Shown here: positions 1 through 8,486 of the stretch, one piece after another
Layout: the number at the start of each line of letters is the position of its first letter
How positions within the stretch are numbered: position 1 is the first letter of the stretch
NCBI GenBank assembly: GCA_020850475.1
Contig: JADZEO010000003.1
Coordinates: forward strand, 1-34,751
Direction: 5' to 3'
DNA length: 34,751 bases
From: Bdellovibrionales bacterium
Lineage (GTDB): Bacteria; Bdellovibrionota; Bdellovibrionia; Bdellovibrionales; UBA1609
Program-made: the position numbers and the translations under genes
The notes under the pieces: model-generated
What the model saw: the letters and a program-made list of their open reading frames with translations, nothing else
The model's database searches: none
What the model was told of the DNA's origin: nothing

Positions 1-969
1 ATTGCTGAGGAGTTTCAGACTGAACTTGGCGAAGTCACCCCCCTCATTCGGGCCCGACTGGTTAAGGTGAACACTCAAGACTTTGAAAAGGATATCGGCG
101 GAAAAACCTTTAGCCGAGAAGACGAAAGAGAAGCGAGCTTTCGAAATCGCGGTTTTAATCTCACTTACCGCGAACGCCTCTCGGATTCGGAATCGATCGT
201 CGATGGGCGCGACTTTACCGGGCCCTTTGACGAATCCCAGGGAAAGGTCCCAGAAGTTTCTGTTGAAAAACGCTTTGCGGAACGACTGGGAATTAAACTC
301 GGAGACCTCCTGACGTTTGATATTCAGAGCGTGGCCGTCTCAGGACGAGTGGTAAGTCTCCGGTCAGTCAAATGGACGAGCTTTCAACCAAACTTTTTTG
401 TGCAATTTCAGCCAGGAGTATTGGATTTAGCACCGAAGACCTTTTTGGCGACCCTTCCCCGACTCGATCTCGGCAAACGCGCCCAGCTCCAAAACACCAT
501 TGTATCTAAGCTTCCCAACGTTTCGCTGATCGACATTTCTCGCTTGGTTGCCCAAATTCTGGAGATTACCACCCAGATGAGTTGGGCCTTACAGTTTATG
601 GCACTGCTTTGTTTGGTTTCTGGATTTTTTGTGCTGTTCTCGATTTCAAGTCATCAAGCCCAAAAGAGAAGTTGGGAGATGAACCTACTCAAAGTTCTTG
701 GGGGCGATAGCCGGTTTGTTCGATGGTTCTTTGTTGTGCAATACGCGATGGTTGCTTTGGCGTCGGGCTTGCTTGGCGTTGCGATGAGTCTTGCTGTTAG
801 CCTAGTGCTCTCCCGCGTCCTCTTCGACTCGCTTTGGGTTTGGCAATGGCAAATCCCCACCTTGAGTCTAGCAGGAATGGTTACCATGACTTGCGTCTTA
901 ACTTCACTTGCCGCTCGGCGCGTTTTGCACCAAAAACCTGCGCTCTTATTGCGGAGTGGTGCTGAATAG
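1..969 (+). CDS. FtsX-like ABC transporter permease, YbbP type (5'-truncated)
   Basis: This is the C-terminal part of an inner-membrane permease of the YbbP/FtsX family. These proteins pair with an ATPase (YbbA/LolD type) in ABC systems acting on envelope substrates. The reading frame is open from base 1, so the true start lies outside the window; the GTG at 67 is an internal codon. Visible are a periplasmic MacB-like region with the stretch VSVEKRFAERLGIKLGD, then a region before the membrane containing SFQPNFFVQF, both typical of YbbP proteins. Three hydrophobic segments follow at about codons 198-215, 245-272 and 282-300. The last is followed by a short basic tail, as in FtsX folds. The partner ATPase should lie upstream. 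The substrate cannot be told from this piece. Confidence 0.85.
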   Translation: MAEEFQTELGEVTPLIRARLVKVNTQDFEKDIGGKTFSREDEREASFRNRGFNLTYRERLSDSESIVDGRDFTGPFDESQGKVPEVSVEKRFAERLGIKLGDLLTFDIQSVAVSGRVVSLRSVKWTSFQPNFFVQFQPGVLDLAPKTFLATLPRLDLGKRAQLQNTIVSKLPNVSLIDISRLVAQILEITTQMSWALQFMALLCLVSGFFVLFSISSHQAQKRSWEMNLLKVLGGDSRFVRWFFVVQYAMVALASGLLGVAMSLAVSLVLSRVLFDSLWVWQWQIPTLSLAGMVTMTCVLTSLAARRVLHQKPALLLRSGAE

Positions 970-1078
970 CGATACCCCAGGCCTTGGTCTGGCACGCCAA
1001 ATGACAATTGGCCCTGTAATCCACTGCCTTTCTACCGATAAAGTTATTGCCGCCCAAACAACAATCTAGGAGTTGGTC

Positions 1079-2188
1079 TTGAGGCAGTGGATCCGAAAGC
1101 TAATTGATCAATTTGATTTTGAATGGGGCGAACAGCACGGCACCCAACCGTCTGGAAACGGGCCCACGATTGGCGATGACCGAGCAACCTTGCTTTTCGT
1201 TATCGACGTGTTTAATAAGCATTTAATCGAAATTGACTCCAAGCCCGTCAGAAAGGTTCGGCAAATTCTTGATGAGTTTGCCCGCGAGCTCATTGATCCC
1301 ACGCGAACTGATGGCGAACGAGTGCTCTTTCGTTTTCGCCAGTTCTTTTCAAGTTACCGAATTGATGAGTACACCTATTTTTTGAAAACCTTTGACGAGT
1401 TTCGGGCGATTATTTGGGATTTTGTTGATCAATTGAGCGAAGACCTTACAGAAGAACAGCAATCCGACAAAGACATCCAACAAAGTCTGCACTCGCTACG
1501 AGAGGCCGTTGAAGCCAACTCCATTGACGACCTCAAACGGCAGTCGCGAGCCTTTATCGATAACTACATCGAATACCAAACTCGACGTGACTCACGGCGA
1601 TCTCGTCGAATGGATTCTTTGCAGAAAAATCTTGATCTAGTAAAAAAGAAACTGGTTCAGGCCAATCAAAACATGGCGCTCGATCACCTGACCGGTGCCT
1701 ACAATCGGCGTAGCTTCGACGAGAAGTTGAACGAACATTGGAAGCTGGCTGCCGTCTCAAACAAGGCTGTGAGTTTGATGGTTTTGGACATTGACCACTT
1801 CAAGAAAATCAATGACTCCTTTGGCCACGCCATTGGCGATTGCGTGCTGCAGGAATTTGTCAAAATCCTCCACGAGCAATTTACTCGTCCCGCCGACTTT
1901 GTGGCTCGCATTGGGGGCGAAGAATTTGCCATCATTTTACCGGACTACCAACTTGAACATGCTATTAAAAAGGCCGATGCCGTGCTCTCCCGCATCCGCA
2001 AGGATGTACTAATTCAAGACGGGCACCAAATTAAGTTCACGTCCTCTCTTGGGATCGCCCAGCTGGAACGAGGTGAGTCGGCGGAGGATTGGCTTAAACG
2101 CGCAGACAAGGCCCTTTACCACGCCAAAAACACCGGCCGAGATCGCTTTTCGGTCGCCAATGGACAAGGATCTATTCACGCTGCTTGA
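1079..2188 (+). CDS. Soluble diguanylate cyclase (GGDEF domain)
   Basis: The product should make cyclic di-GMP from two GTP. The C-terminal half is a full GGDEF domain. It begins at DHLTGAYNRRSF and carries the active-site GGEEF at about residues 279-283. An RxxD inhibitory site (RPAD) sits five residues before it, so product inhibition is likely. The N-terminal 160 residues are acidic and helical without membrane segments, and I do not recognise a sensor family. A charged helix that could form a coiled coil links the two parts. I chose TTG at 1079 because TAGGAG at 1067-1072 lies 6 bases upstream; a TTG at 1073 would leave no spacing. It follows the permease gene by about 110 bases and could be cotranscribed with it. 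No EAL or HD-GYP domain is present. Confidence 0.9.
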   Translation: MRQWIRKLIDQFDFEWGEQHGTQPSGNGPTIGDDRATLLFVIDVFNKHLIEIDSKPVRKVRQILDEFARELIDPTRTDGERVLFRFRQFFSSYRIDEYTYFLKTFDEFRAIIWDFVDQLSEDLTEEQQSDKDIQQSLHSLREAVEANSIDDLKRQSRAFIDNYIEYQTRRDSRRSRRMDSLQKNLDLVKKKLVQANQNMALDHLTGAYNRRSFDEKLNEHWKLAAVSNKAVSLMVLDIDHFKKINDSFGHAIGDCVLQEFVKILHEQFTRPADFVARIGGEEFAIILPDYQLEHAIKKADAVLSRIRKDVLIQDGHQIKFTSSLGIAQLERGESAEDWLKRADKALYHAKNTGRDRFSVANGQGSIHAA

Positions 2189-2193
2189 TTCTA

Positions 2194-2222
2194 GGCAGGT
2201 GTCAGTTCCCTTGACGCCTGCC
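2194..2222 (+). terminator. Hairpin after the diguanylate cyclase gene
   Basis: GGCAGGTGTCA and TGACGCCTGCC form an 11-bp stem with one G-U pair and a 7-base loop, starting 5 bases after the stop codon. The downstream tail is only weakly U-rich (CAAGTTGTCT), so termination may be inefficient or need Rho. The rest of the interval up to 2386 holds the leader of the protease gene and no other gene that I can see. Confidence 0.55.
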
Positions 2223-2386
2223 CAAGTTGTCTAACTGTCGGTTATTCCATTACAGTTCAGATTTTTCTTTTCACCTGGACCGACTGTTGTGAGGGAGCCC
2301 CAGTAAAACGGCCACGCCGACCGGTCTCCGAGTTGCAAGCTCGTTGGGCAATCACTTTTCCTTGAAAGGAGGAAATCACAATACCA

Positions 2387-3625
2387 ATGAAAAGAAACCA
2401 CTCCCCAAGGGCGATGTCCCTTCTCATTTTAGTGGAAATTCTTTTGCAACTTGAATCTCTCGCGTCCCCCACCAACACTTCCCACGATCAACAAATTCAG
2501 CCTGCAATCGCCGAAGAGCACGCGGAATACCAGGGCACTCGCAAACTGCCCCTGATGAATCCGCGCTTGAGCTCTCTGCCGATCTCAGTTTTGACTCAAT
2601 GGTCAACCACGCCCTCTCGGCTGCCCCAGCAGCGCTGCTTGTCGCCAAGCGACCGAAGGCTCGTCAGTTTGATCGCCATCATTGACACCGGAGTTGATCT
2701 CAACCACCGCGCCCTCAAGCGCCACCTTTGGGAAAATCCGGGTGAAAGCGGCATCGATGCTCTGGGCAATGATCGCTCCAGCAACGGCCTTGATGACGAC
2801 GGCAATGGATATATTGATGATGTCCATGGGTGGAATTTTGTCTCCAACAGTAATGATCTCAGAGACCGCCATGGACACGGCACCCATATCGCGGGGATCA
2901 TTGCCGCGCCCGCAGCGACGGGACGTCTGAACGATAATACCTGTCCCTCGCCGGTGCGCTTGATGATCTTAAAGTACTTTGACCCATTTGACACCAATGG
3001 TTTCAATTTGCGCAATACGATTCAGGCCATCCGTTATGCCACTCGCATGGGCGCTCAAATCATCAACTACTCGGCCGGTGGATTTGCGCCCAATCGACTC
3101 GAAGAGTCCGCCATTCGCGAAGCTGGAAAGCGCGGTGTTCTATTGATCGCTGCCGCCGGCAATGATGGCCTTAATGTGGACTCACGCGGATTTTTTCCCG
3201 CCAGTTACGATTTGCCAAACGTTCTGTCCGTCACCGCCATGGGTGCCGACAACGAGCTCCTCGGCGGCAGCAATTTTGGCGAGCGCAATGTTGATATTGC
3301 AGCCCCCGGACAAGATATTTGGTCGAGTTTGCCGGGTAATCGGTTCGGCCTGATGTCTGGTACATCGCAAGCAACAGCGGTGGTCACCAGGTTGGCCGCC
3401 CATACCATAACGATGAATAAGGAGAGACCGGATCCCGCCCGACTGCGGGACGAACTCCTTCGCCGAGGGATCAAAGATCGGCGGCTGGCGGGCAAAACCC
3501 GCTACCAAGTCCGGCTCCGTGAGACACCAGTCCGCACGGGAAGCAAGGCCAAGGATGACTCCTTGGCCTTTTCTGTTTCTGAACCCACCGGAGGCCCCAA
3601 CCAACTCACCCCACCCCCTCTTTAG
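2387..3625 (+). CDS. Exported subtilisin-like serine protease (peptidase S8)
   Basis: An S8-family endopeptidase, probably secreted or periplasmic. The catalytic triad is complete: Asp100 in IIDTGV, His164 in HGHGTHIAG, and Ser327 in MSGTSQA. Asn259 in AAAGND is the oxyanion-hole residue. The Asp-rich stretch GLDDDGNGYIDDVHGWNF after the first motif is usual in bacterial S8 proteases of this subgroup. The first 27 residues contain a hydrophobic segment (MSLLILVEILL) consistent with a signal sequence. Residues 28-90 may be a short propeptide. AAGGAGG at 2366-2372 lies 14 bases from the ATG, which is long; an in-frame ATG at 2414 is the alternative. The last ~36 codons overlap a terminator-like hairpin, so the true C-terminus is in doubt. 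The substrate is unknown. Confidence 0.9.
   Translation: MKRNHSPRAMSLLILVEILLQLESLASPTNTSHDQQIQPAIAEEHAEYQGTRKLPLMNPRLSSLPISVLTQWSTTPSRLPQQRCLSPSDRRLVSLIAIIDTGVDLNHRALKRHLWENPGESGIDALGNDRSSNGLDDDGNGYIDDVHGWNFVSNSNDLRDRHGHGTHIAGIIAAPAATGRLNDNTCPSPVRLMILKYFDPFDTNGFNLRNTIQAIRYATRMGAQIINYSAGGFAPNRLEESAIREAGKRGVLLIAAAGNDGLNVDSRGFFPASYDLPNVLSVTAMGADNELLGGSNFGERNVDIAAPGQDIWSSLPGNRFGLMSGTSQATAVVTRLAAHTITMNKERPDPARLRDELLRRGIKDRRLAGKTRYQVRLRETPVRTGSKAKDDSLAFSVSEPTGGPNQLTPPPL
3545..3580 (+). terminator. Terminator-like hairpin inside the protease reading frame
   Basis: AAGGCCAAGG and CCTTGGCCTT form a perfect 10-bp stem with a 6-base loop (ATGACT), followed by the U-rich tail TTCTGTTTCT. This is a classic intrinsic terminator shape in the plus direction, yet it lies about 45 bases before the stop codon of the protease frame. 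Confidence 0.55.
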
Positions 3626-3657
3626 CCTCCATCAAACCCACCTCCACACCTACCTTT

Positions 3658-3684
3658 CGGGTTGCCTCCGGGCAACCCGCCTTT
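3658..3684 (+). terminator. Rho-independent terminator after the protease gene
   Basis: CGGGTTGCC and GGCAACCCG make a 9-bp GC-rich stem around the tetraloop TCCG, followed by CCTTTT. It lies 32 bases past the protease stop codon and is well placed to end that transcript. It could also act in the other direction for the small minus-strand ORF ending at 3697, although the U-tract favours plus. Confidence 0.65.
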
Positions 3685-3696
3685 TGGCGGCGCATC

Positions 3697-3843
3697 TCAC
3701 TCGTGAAGTTTCAAAATTGAGCGCGCCTCATTGATCGCGTTTTCGATCGCCAGTTCAAACAAGGAGTCAACTCGCTCGATGCGAACTAATGGCCGGACGT
3801 TACTGTGGTTCATTGAATTTTGAAGTGGACCAAATTGCATCAT
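3697..3843 (-). CDS. Small hypothetical protein (48 aa), coupled to an upstream ORF
   Basis: I do not recognise this protein. The frame starts at ATG ATG (3843-3838) and encodes 48 residues. The second half, VDSLFELAIENAINEARSIL, is a plausible amphipathic helix with coding-like composition. Its first ATG overlaps the TGA of the preceding minus-strand frame (ATGA), the arrangement of translationally coupled genes. No clear Shine-Dalgarno is visible, which also fits coupling. It may be a real small gene or the tail of a decayed locus; see the neighbouring entry. Confidence 0.4.
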   Translation of the reverse strand: MMQFGPLQNSMNHSNVRPLVRIERVDSLFELAIENAINEARSILKLHE

Positions 3844-4040
3844 CGCCGCTCATGCAAGCAATTTTTTAAAACTTCCAGGAATTGCTCAGTCTGGGAAATT
3901 CCCAAAACCTGTTCGTTGAGCTGTTTAATATTTCTGAGTTCAATACCAATGACGCGATCACCTGGCTCATGACTCTGCCAAAATCGACGGGCAGTAGCGC
4001 GCGACCAGGACCGACACAAGCTCGTCGATAGATAGCAATG
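3840..4040 (-). pseudogene. Degenerate small ORF, faintly DUF2283-like
   Basis: The minus-strand frame is open from 4040 to the TGA at 3842-3840 but lacks ATG or GTG; a TTG at 4019 would give 59 residues. The end reads as protein: GDRVIGIELRNIKQL followed by a helical tail. That stretch resembles the C-terminal motif of DUF2283 proteins (hydrophobic-VGIEI-LxAS pattern). The strand and Asp-rich start expected of that family are not in frame. Fragments such as SIAIYRR occur in another frame just upstream (about 4020-4045), so a frameshifted remnant is likely. The remaining bases to 4138 hold nothing else I can identify. The family link is tentative. Confidence 0.35.
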
Positions 4041-4138
4041 CTAACGCCGATACACCGCTCACGGTGAGAGTGCAGTCAATCTTGACAGTGTAAAACTTCG
4101 ACTGCGGTGACAAATTTGGGCGGCAGTTGGAATGAGCT

Positions 4139-6478
4139 CTAGGCCCTGTCGGAGAGGCCACCGGACAAGCACTCAAGTACTGCCTCGGGAGTTGCCGGCG
4201 ATGCCAATTGCACCGGACCATTCTTTAATTTCTGGTTGAGGGCGTCTTTAATAGCCGTCCATACCGATATGCCCAACAACAACGGCGGCTCACCGACGGC
4301 CTTTGAACGAGCTATGTTCTGCGTATTGCTGTCGTTTGCAATGAGCTCCACATTAAACTCTCGCGGAACATCTTGCACATTGGGAATTTTGTAAGTCACT
4401 GGCGAATGGGTGAGAAGGCGACCTTGTGAGTCCGTTTTCACCGCCTCAGTTGTGACCCAGCCCATTCCTTGAATAAAGGCTCCTGTCACTTGCCCCATAT
4501 CAATCCCCGGATTAATCGAACGTCCGAGGTCCATCAAAATGTCGGCGCGAACCACCTTCACTTGACCGGTCCACTCGTCCACCTCAACTTCCGTCGCCGC
4601 AACTCCGGTGGTGTAATAAGCAAAGGCCTTTCCCTTGGACTTGGTCTTGTCAAAGGAAAGTCCCTCGGTTTTAAAATGTGCATAATCACTCAGGCCGATT
4701 CTCTGGCGATAAGCGAGACGAACAAGCTCACCCCAATTCATTGCCTTTTGCGACGGAAGATGCACAATGTGGTTTCCCTGAAAATCAAAGTCCGCCCGTC
4801 GCAACGCCTTATCGTCAAACGAAGGACACTCATGATTATCATTAATCGGCACACCAGCGAGCAAGTTCTGGTACAACCAACAAAGTCTCTGCCGGATTTT
4901 CTCGCAGGCATTGAGAGCCGCCGCACCGTTAATGTCCGAGCCACTGGATGCAGCCGTCGGTGAGACGTTGGCATTCTTTTCAGTTGAAGTTGCCATCACC
5001 TTCACTTGTTCCGGCGAAAGCCCAAAGGCGTGAGCCACGATTTGCTGGATTTTGGTATTTACACCCTGGCCCATCTCGGTGGCGCCCGTTGACACCTGTA
5101 CTGTTCCATCCAGCTGAATGTTCACTAGGGCATTTCCCTGGTTGAGAAATCGCGAGGTAAAAGCAATCCCGAACTTAGTTGCAGTCACTGAAAGTCCCCG
5201 CAACTTACCCGCCGACTCACTAAGACCGTCCGCAATTTTCTTACGACGCTGCCGATAAGCGGCTTTCTCTTCGATCAGTCGAAAAAGTTGCGGCAAACTA
5301 TTGTTCGTCACGATTTGGCCGTAGTGGGTGCGGTTGCGCTCTTCGATTCCGTAACAATTGAGTTGGCGCACATCCAAGGGATCTTTGCCTAAATATGCCG
5401 CGATGTCCTCGATGATGCTTTCAATAGTCATCGTCCCCTGTGGACCACCGAATCCGCGAAAGGCGGTATTTGACGGATTGTTGGTCCGACAGACAAAACC
5501 TTCCAAGTGCACATTCTCAAGAAAGTAAGCTCCGTCGAGGTGAAACAAGGCGCGATCTAAAATCGAGGGAGAGAGATCAAGGTACGCTCCACCATCGGCA
5601 AACAATTGAGCTTTTAAACCCAAGATTCGTCCGTCCTCATCAAACCCAACTTCGTAGTCATTTTGAAATGGATGCCGCTTTCCGGTCATTTTCATATCAT
5701 CGTCTTTGGTCAAGATAAGACGTGCCGGTCGGCCAAATTTGCGGGCCACGATTGCCGCCATTGCCGCAAATGGTGCCGCCTGCGATTCCTTGCCACCAAA
5801 AGCTCCGCCCATTCGCTTGACGACACACACAACCTGGTGATGGCTCAAACCCAGTGCTTCGGCTACGACTCGTTGGGTTTCCGCAGGATGTTGGCTACTG
5901 GTGTGGATTTCCATACACCCGCCCTCAAGCGGGTAAGCCACCGTCGCCTGAGACTCCAAGTAAAAGTGATCTTGAGCTCCGCAGCCGAATTGTCCGGCCA
6001 GGCGGTGGGGAGCCTGGGCTAAAGACTTTGCGACATCACCACAAATAAAAGGATTGGCGGTATATAAAAAATCCTGCTTTTGGCGCGCCTGAGCGATGGT
6101 GAGAACAGGTGAGCCCGGTTCGATTTTAAATTTGACCAATGCTGCGGCTCGAGCGAGCGCCTCGGGATCGCTTCCGATCAACAATACAGCGGGCTCTTGG
6201 TGATAGCCAATCCGGTCCTCAACCAATATCGGTTGGTCTTCGACAATGCTGCCCCAACGATTGTGCTTTAAATCCTGAGCGGTACAAAATCCCAACACGC
6301 CCGCACAACTCAGCGCAGGTTCCGCATCTACGGCAATGAGCCTACCCGCAGAGGATGGAACTCCCACCGGCAAAACATATAATTCACCTTCAAGGCGGGC
6401 GCGATCGTCAACAAATACACTTTCTCCAGTGACATGGCCGCGGGCAGAGTCGTGGGGTGTGCTGTTGCCGATGCTCAT
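4139..6478 (-). CDS. xdhB: Xanthine dehydrogenase, molybdopterin-binding large subunit
   Basis: Large subunit of bacterial xanthine dehydrogenase, which oxidises hypoxanthine to xanthine and urate in purine catabolism. At 779 residues it matches the usual XdhB length. Molybdenum-cofactor contacts are visible: GGAFGGKES at 224-232, RGFGGPQG at 341-348 and TGATEMGQG at 464-472. The conserved active-site glutamate is Glu730 in AVGEPPLLLG. The start overlaps the xdhA stop by 4 bases (ATGA), so the subunits are translationally coupled. It has no signal peptide, so the enzyme should be cytoplasmic. No xdhC chaperone gene follows; the next 500 bases on this strand hold only ORF fragments. Confidence 0.95.
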   Translation of the reverse strand: MSIGNSTPHDSARGHVTGESVFVDDRARLEGELYVLPVGVPSSAGRLIAVDAEPALSCAGVLGFCTAQDLKHNRWGSIVEDQPILVEDRIGYHQEPAVLLIGSDPEALARAAALVKFKIEPGSPVLTIAQARQKQDFLYTANPFICGDVAKSLAQAPHRLAGQFGCGAQDHFYLESQATVAYPLEGGCMEIHTSSQHPAETQRVVAEALGLSHHQVVCVVKRMGGAFGGKESQAAPFAAMAAIVARKFGRPARLILTKDDDMKMTGKRHPFQNDYEVGFDEDGRILGLKAQLFADGGAYLDLSPSILDRALFHLDGAYFLENVHLEGFVCRTNNPSNTAFRGFGGPQGTMTIESIIEDIAAYLGKDPLDVRQLNCYGIEERNRTHYGQIVTNNSLPQLFRLIEEKAAYRQRRKKIADGLSESAGKLRGLSVTATKFGIAFTSRFLNQGNALVNIQLDGTVQVSTGATEMGQGVNTKIQQIVAHAFGLSPEQVKVMATSTEKNANVSPTAASSGSDINGAAALNACEKIRQRLCWLYQNLLAGVPINDNHECPSFDDKALRRADFDFQGNHIVHLPSQKAMNWGELVRLAYRQRIGLSDYAHFKTEGLSFDKTKSKGKAFAYYTTGVAATEVEVDEWTGQVKVVRADILMDLGRSINPGIDMGQVTGAFIQGMGWVTTEAVKTDSQGRLLTHSPVTYKIPNVQDVPREFNVELIANDSNTQNIARSKAVGEPPLLLGISVWTAIKDALNQKLKNGPVQLASPATPEAVLECLSGGLSDRA

Positions 6479-7932
6479 TGATTTAACTCCACCGCGGTTT
6501 CAACAAAATATTTCTTAAAGAAATTCTTGGCTACCAGACGGCGATAATTCGCCGAGGCGCGCACATCGTCGATGGGGTGCACAGACTGAATGGCTAAGTC
6601 TCCGGCGCGCACCAATGAATTCTCACTAAACTCTTTGCCCGTTAGTTCCTTCTCCACGTTTGGCAAGCGCCTAACGATGGGGCCGACGCCGCCGAGTGCA
6701 ATCTTAGCTGAAACGATCCGGCCCCCCTTTACCTGCAACACGCCCGCAAAGGTCACCGAAGAGATGTCGAGATCCTTACGCATCGAGGCTTTGTAAAAGC
6801 GCGCAACAGCGCCCTCAGGAAGATTGGGGATGAACACTTCTGTCACCACTTCGCCCGGGCGCAAATCAAATTTTTTGTAGTCCTGATAAAAGTGCTTCAA
6901 CTCAACCCATCGGCTACCGGCGGCCGACTTGATTCCGAGACGAGCTTCCATCACCAGGAGTGCCGGAATTGTATCGGCAATGGGCGAAGCATTAACGAGA
7001 TTACCAACCAAAGTTCCCTGATGCTTGATCTGCGGAGAAGCAAAAACTCTTAACAGCCGAGCAAGTTCGAAATGGCTGGACTCAACTACGTCTTCCACCT
7101 CGCTCAGGCTTGCCGTAGCTCCAATTATGACGCCGTCGTCAACGCGACGAACTTCACTCAACTCCGAAATACGATTGAGCACCAATACCTCATCTAAATA
7201 CTGGCGGCCCTTGTTGTGCAAAACCCCTAGATCGGTGGCACCCGCAACCAATCGAATGTGCGGTGAAGCACTTTTGATTGCAAGTGCCTGTCCAACTTGG
7301 GTAGGCAACCAGGCTCGGCGATTGCCGGCCGTAACTAACACGGTTTGCGACGCCAAATATTGACAGTAGTCCGTCCTCTCGTCGGTTAAGTACCGAAGCC
7401 CCAGTGGACGCCACTGCATCAGGTCGATGTTCTCGGCCGCCTTTAAGATCGGATCATATCCAGTGCAACGGCACAAATTTCCAGTGAGATAATTCTGGGC
7501 GCGCTTGCGATCAATCCTTATGCCCTTGGCCTGACTTGTCTCCGCCAAGTGGGCAAGCGAACAAACAATCCCGGGGGTACAATACCCACATTGAGCGCCA
7601 TGATGGTCTAACATTTTGTCCTGAATTTCACTCAAATGGGATTGTTCAGATAGACCTTCCACTGTCACGACCATACAGGAATCAAAAAGATATAAGGGTG
7701 AGATGCAGGAATTCACCGTGGTTAACGGCGTCCACTTGCCAGACACGAGCCGACTGACCAACACGGTGCACGCGCCACAATCCCCTTCTGCACACACAAT
7801 CTTGGTTCCCGGCAAGGACGCTTGTTCCCTCAGGTAGCGAGCGAGGCTCAGGAAGGCGCCGCGCCCGCCAACTTCATGGCGAACTCCATTGACAAAAAAA
7901 ACAAGGACGTTCCGGTCACATCCAATCGGCAT
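6475..7932 (-). CDS. xdhA: Xanthine dehydrogenase, Fe-S/FAD small subunit
   Basis: Small subunit that carries electrons from the molybdenum site through two 2Fe-2S clusters and FAD to NAD. The plant-ferredoxin-type cluster is bound by Cys47, Cys52, Cys55 and Cys76. The second cluster uses Cys115, Cys118, Cys154 and Cys156, in CGYCTPG and GNLCRCTGYDP. The FAD domain shows VAGATDLGVL and LVGNLVNASPIADTIPAL. At 485 residues it matches the XdhA type of two-subunit enzymes, where the Fe-S and FAD domains are fused. I chose ATG at 7932; a TTG at 7938 is also in frame, and neither has a strong ribosome site. The start faces the YdcZ-like gene across a few tens of bases. Confidence 0.95.
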   Translation of the reverse strand: MPIGCDRNVLVFFVNGVRHEVGGRGAFLSLARYLREQASLPGTKIVCAEGDCGACTVLVSRLVSGKWTPLTTVNSCISPLYLFDSCMVVTVEGLSEQSHLSEIQDKMLDHHGAQCGYCTPGIVCSLAHLAETSQAKGIRIDRKRAQNYLTGNLCRCTGYDPILKAAENIDLMQWRPLGLRYLTDERTDYCQYLASQTVLVTAGNRRAWLPTQVGQALAIKSASPHIRLVAGATDLGVLHNKGRQYLDEVLVLNRISELSEVRRVDDGVIIGATASLSEVEDVVESSHFELARLLRVFASPQIKHQGTLVGNLVNASPIADTIPALLVMEARLGIKSAAGSRWVELKHFYQDYKKFDLRPGEVVTEVFIPNLPEGAVARFYKASMRKDLDISSVTFAGVLQVKGGRIVSAKIALGGVGPIVRRLPNVEKELTGKEFSENSLVRAGDLAIQSVHPIDDVRASANYRRLVAKNFFKKYFVETAVELNQ

Positions 7933-7950
7933 AGTCAATTGCTCGCATAT

Positions 7951-8451
7951 ATGGGCTTTGAATACAACATGATTTGGGCTATGGTATTTACCATGGGATT
8001 GTATCTAGTTATTCCGATTGTAGCTGGCATTTGTATTGTTCTTCAGGGGGGACTGAACCGCCTTTCTGCTGGGCAATTTGGTTTGCTTTCAGCTGTCCTC
8101 GTGAATGCCTTAGTGTTTGTGGTCTTTAGTTTGGGCTTATGGATTGGGGCTCGAAATGGGTGGCTTCCCGTCCCCGAGTCACTAGGTGCCAATTCCATTC
8201 GCGATCTCCGATGGTGGCAGTATCTTCCGGGCCTGTTCGGCTTTTTGATTGTTTTGTTGATTCCCCTCTCAATTGGTCACTTAGGGGCCGGTCTAACTTT
8301 TTCGTTGGTGATCGCCACTCAACTCGTAGCAAGCTTTGCCTGGGACAGCTATCGGCATCAACTTTGGCCCCCGTTGGCGGCCTGGGTGGGATTGGGCCTG
8401 ATCTTGGCGGGTTCGATTATTCTTATTCGAGTTTCACAGTCAGCAAATTAG
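7951..8451 (+). CDS. DMT-superfamily membrane protein, YdcZ (DUF606) type
   Basis: A small integral membrane protein with five likely helices. The pattern IPIVAGICIVLQGGLNRLSAG in helix 1 and LVIATQLVASFAWD in helix 4 are the two half-repeats typical of the YdcZ family within the drug/metabolite transporter superfamily. Family members are about 145-150 residues and their substrates are mostly unknown. The start is uncertain: ATGs at 7951, 7969 and 7981 are all in frame (166, 160 and 156 residues) and none has a clear Shine-Dalgarno. A TTG at 7822 would overlap xdhA far too much. It is divergent from xdhA and might carry a purine or related metabolite, but that is only a guess from position. 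Confidence 0.75.
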   Translation: MGFEYNMIWAMVFTMGLYLVIPIVAGICIVLQGGLNRLSAGQFGLLSAVLVNALVFVVFSLGLWIGARNGWLPVPESLGANSIRDLRWWQYLPGLFGFLIVLLIPLSIGHLGAGLTFSLVIATQLVASFAWDSYRHQLWPPLAAWVGLGLILAGSIILIRVSQSAN

Positions 8452-8486
8452 GCTTTCGAAAAAAGCCGAAGTCCTCAGATGGAATG

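Noticed and set aside
2596-3015. Minus-strand frame of 139 codons inside the protease gene
   Set aside because: It is antisense to the catalytic core with its conserved motifs, has no ribosome site and reads as basic, low-quality sequence.
8451-8467. Short inverted repeat GGCTTT/AAAGCC between the YdcZ-like and acetyltransferase genes
   Set aside because: The stem is only 6 bp and no U-tract follows on either strand, so I do not call it a terminator.
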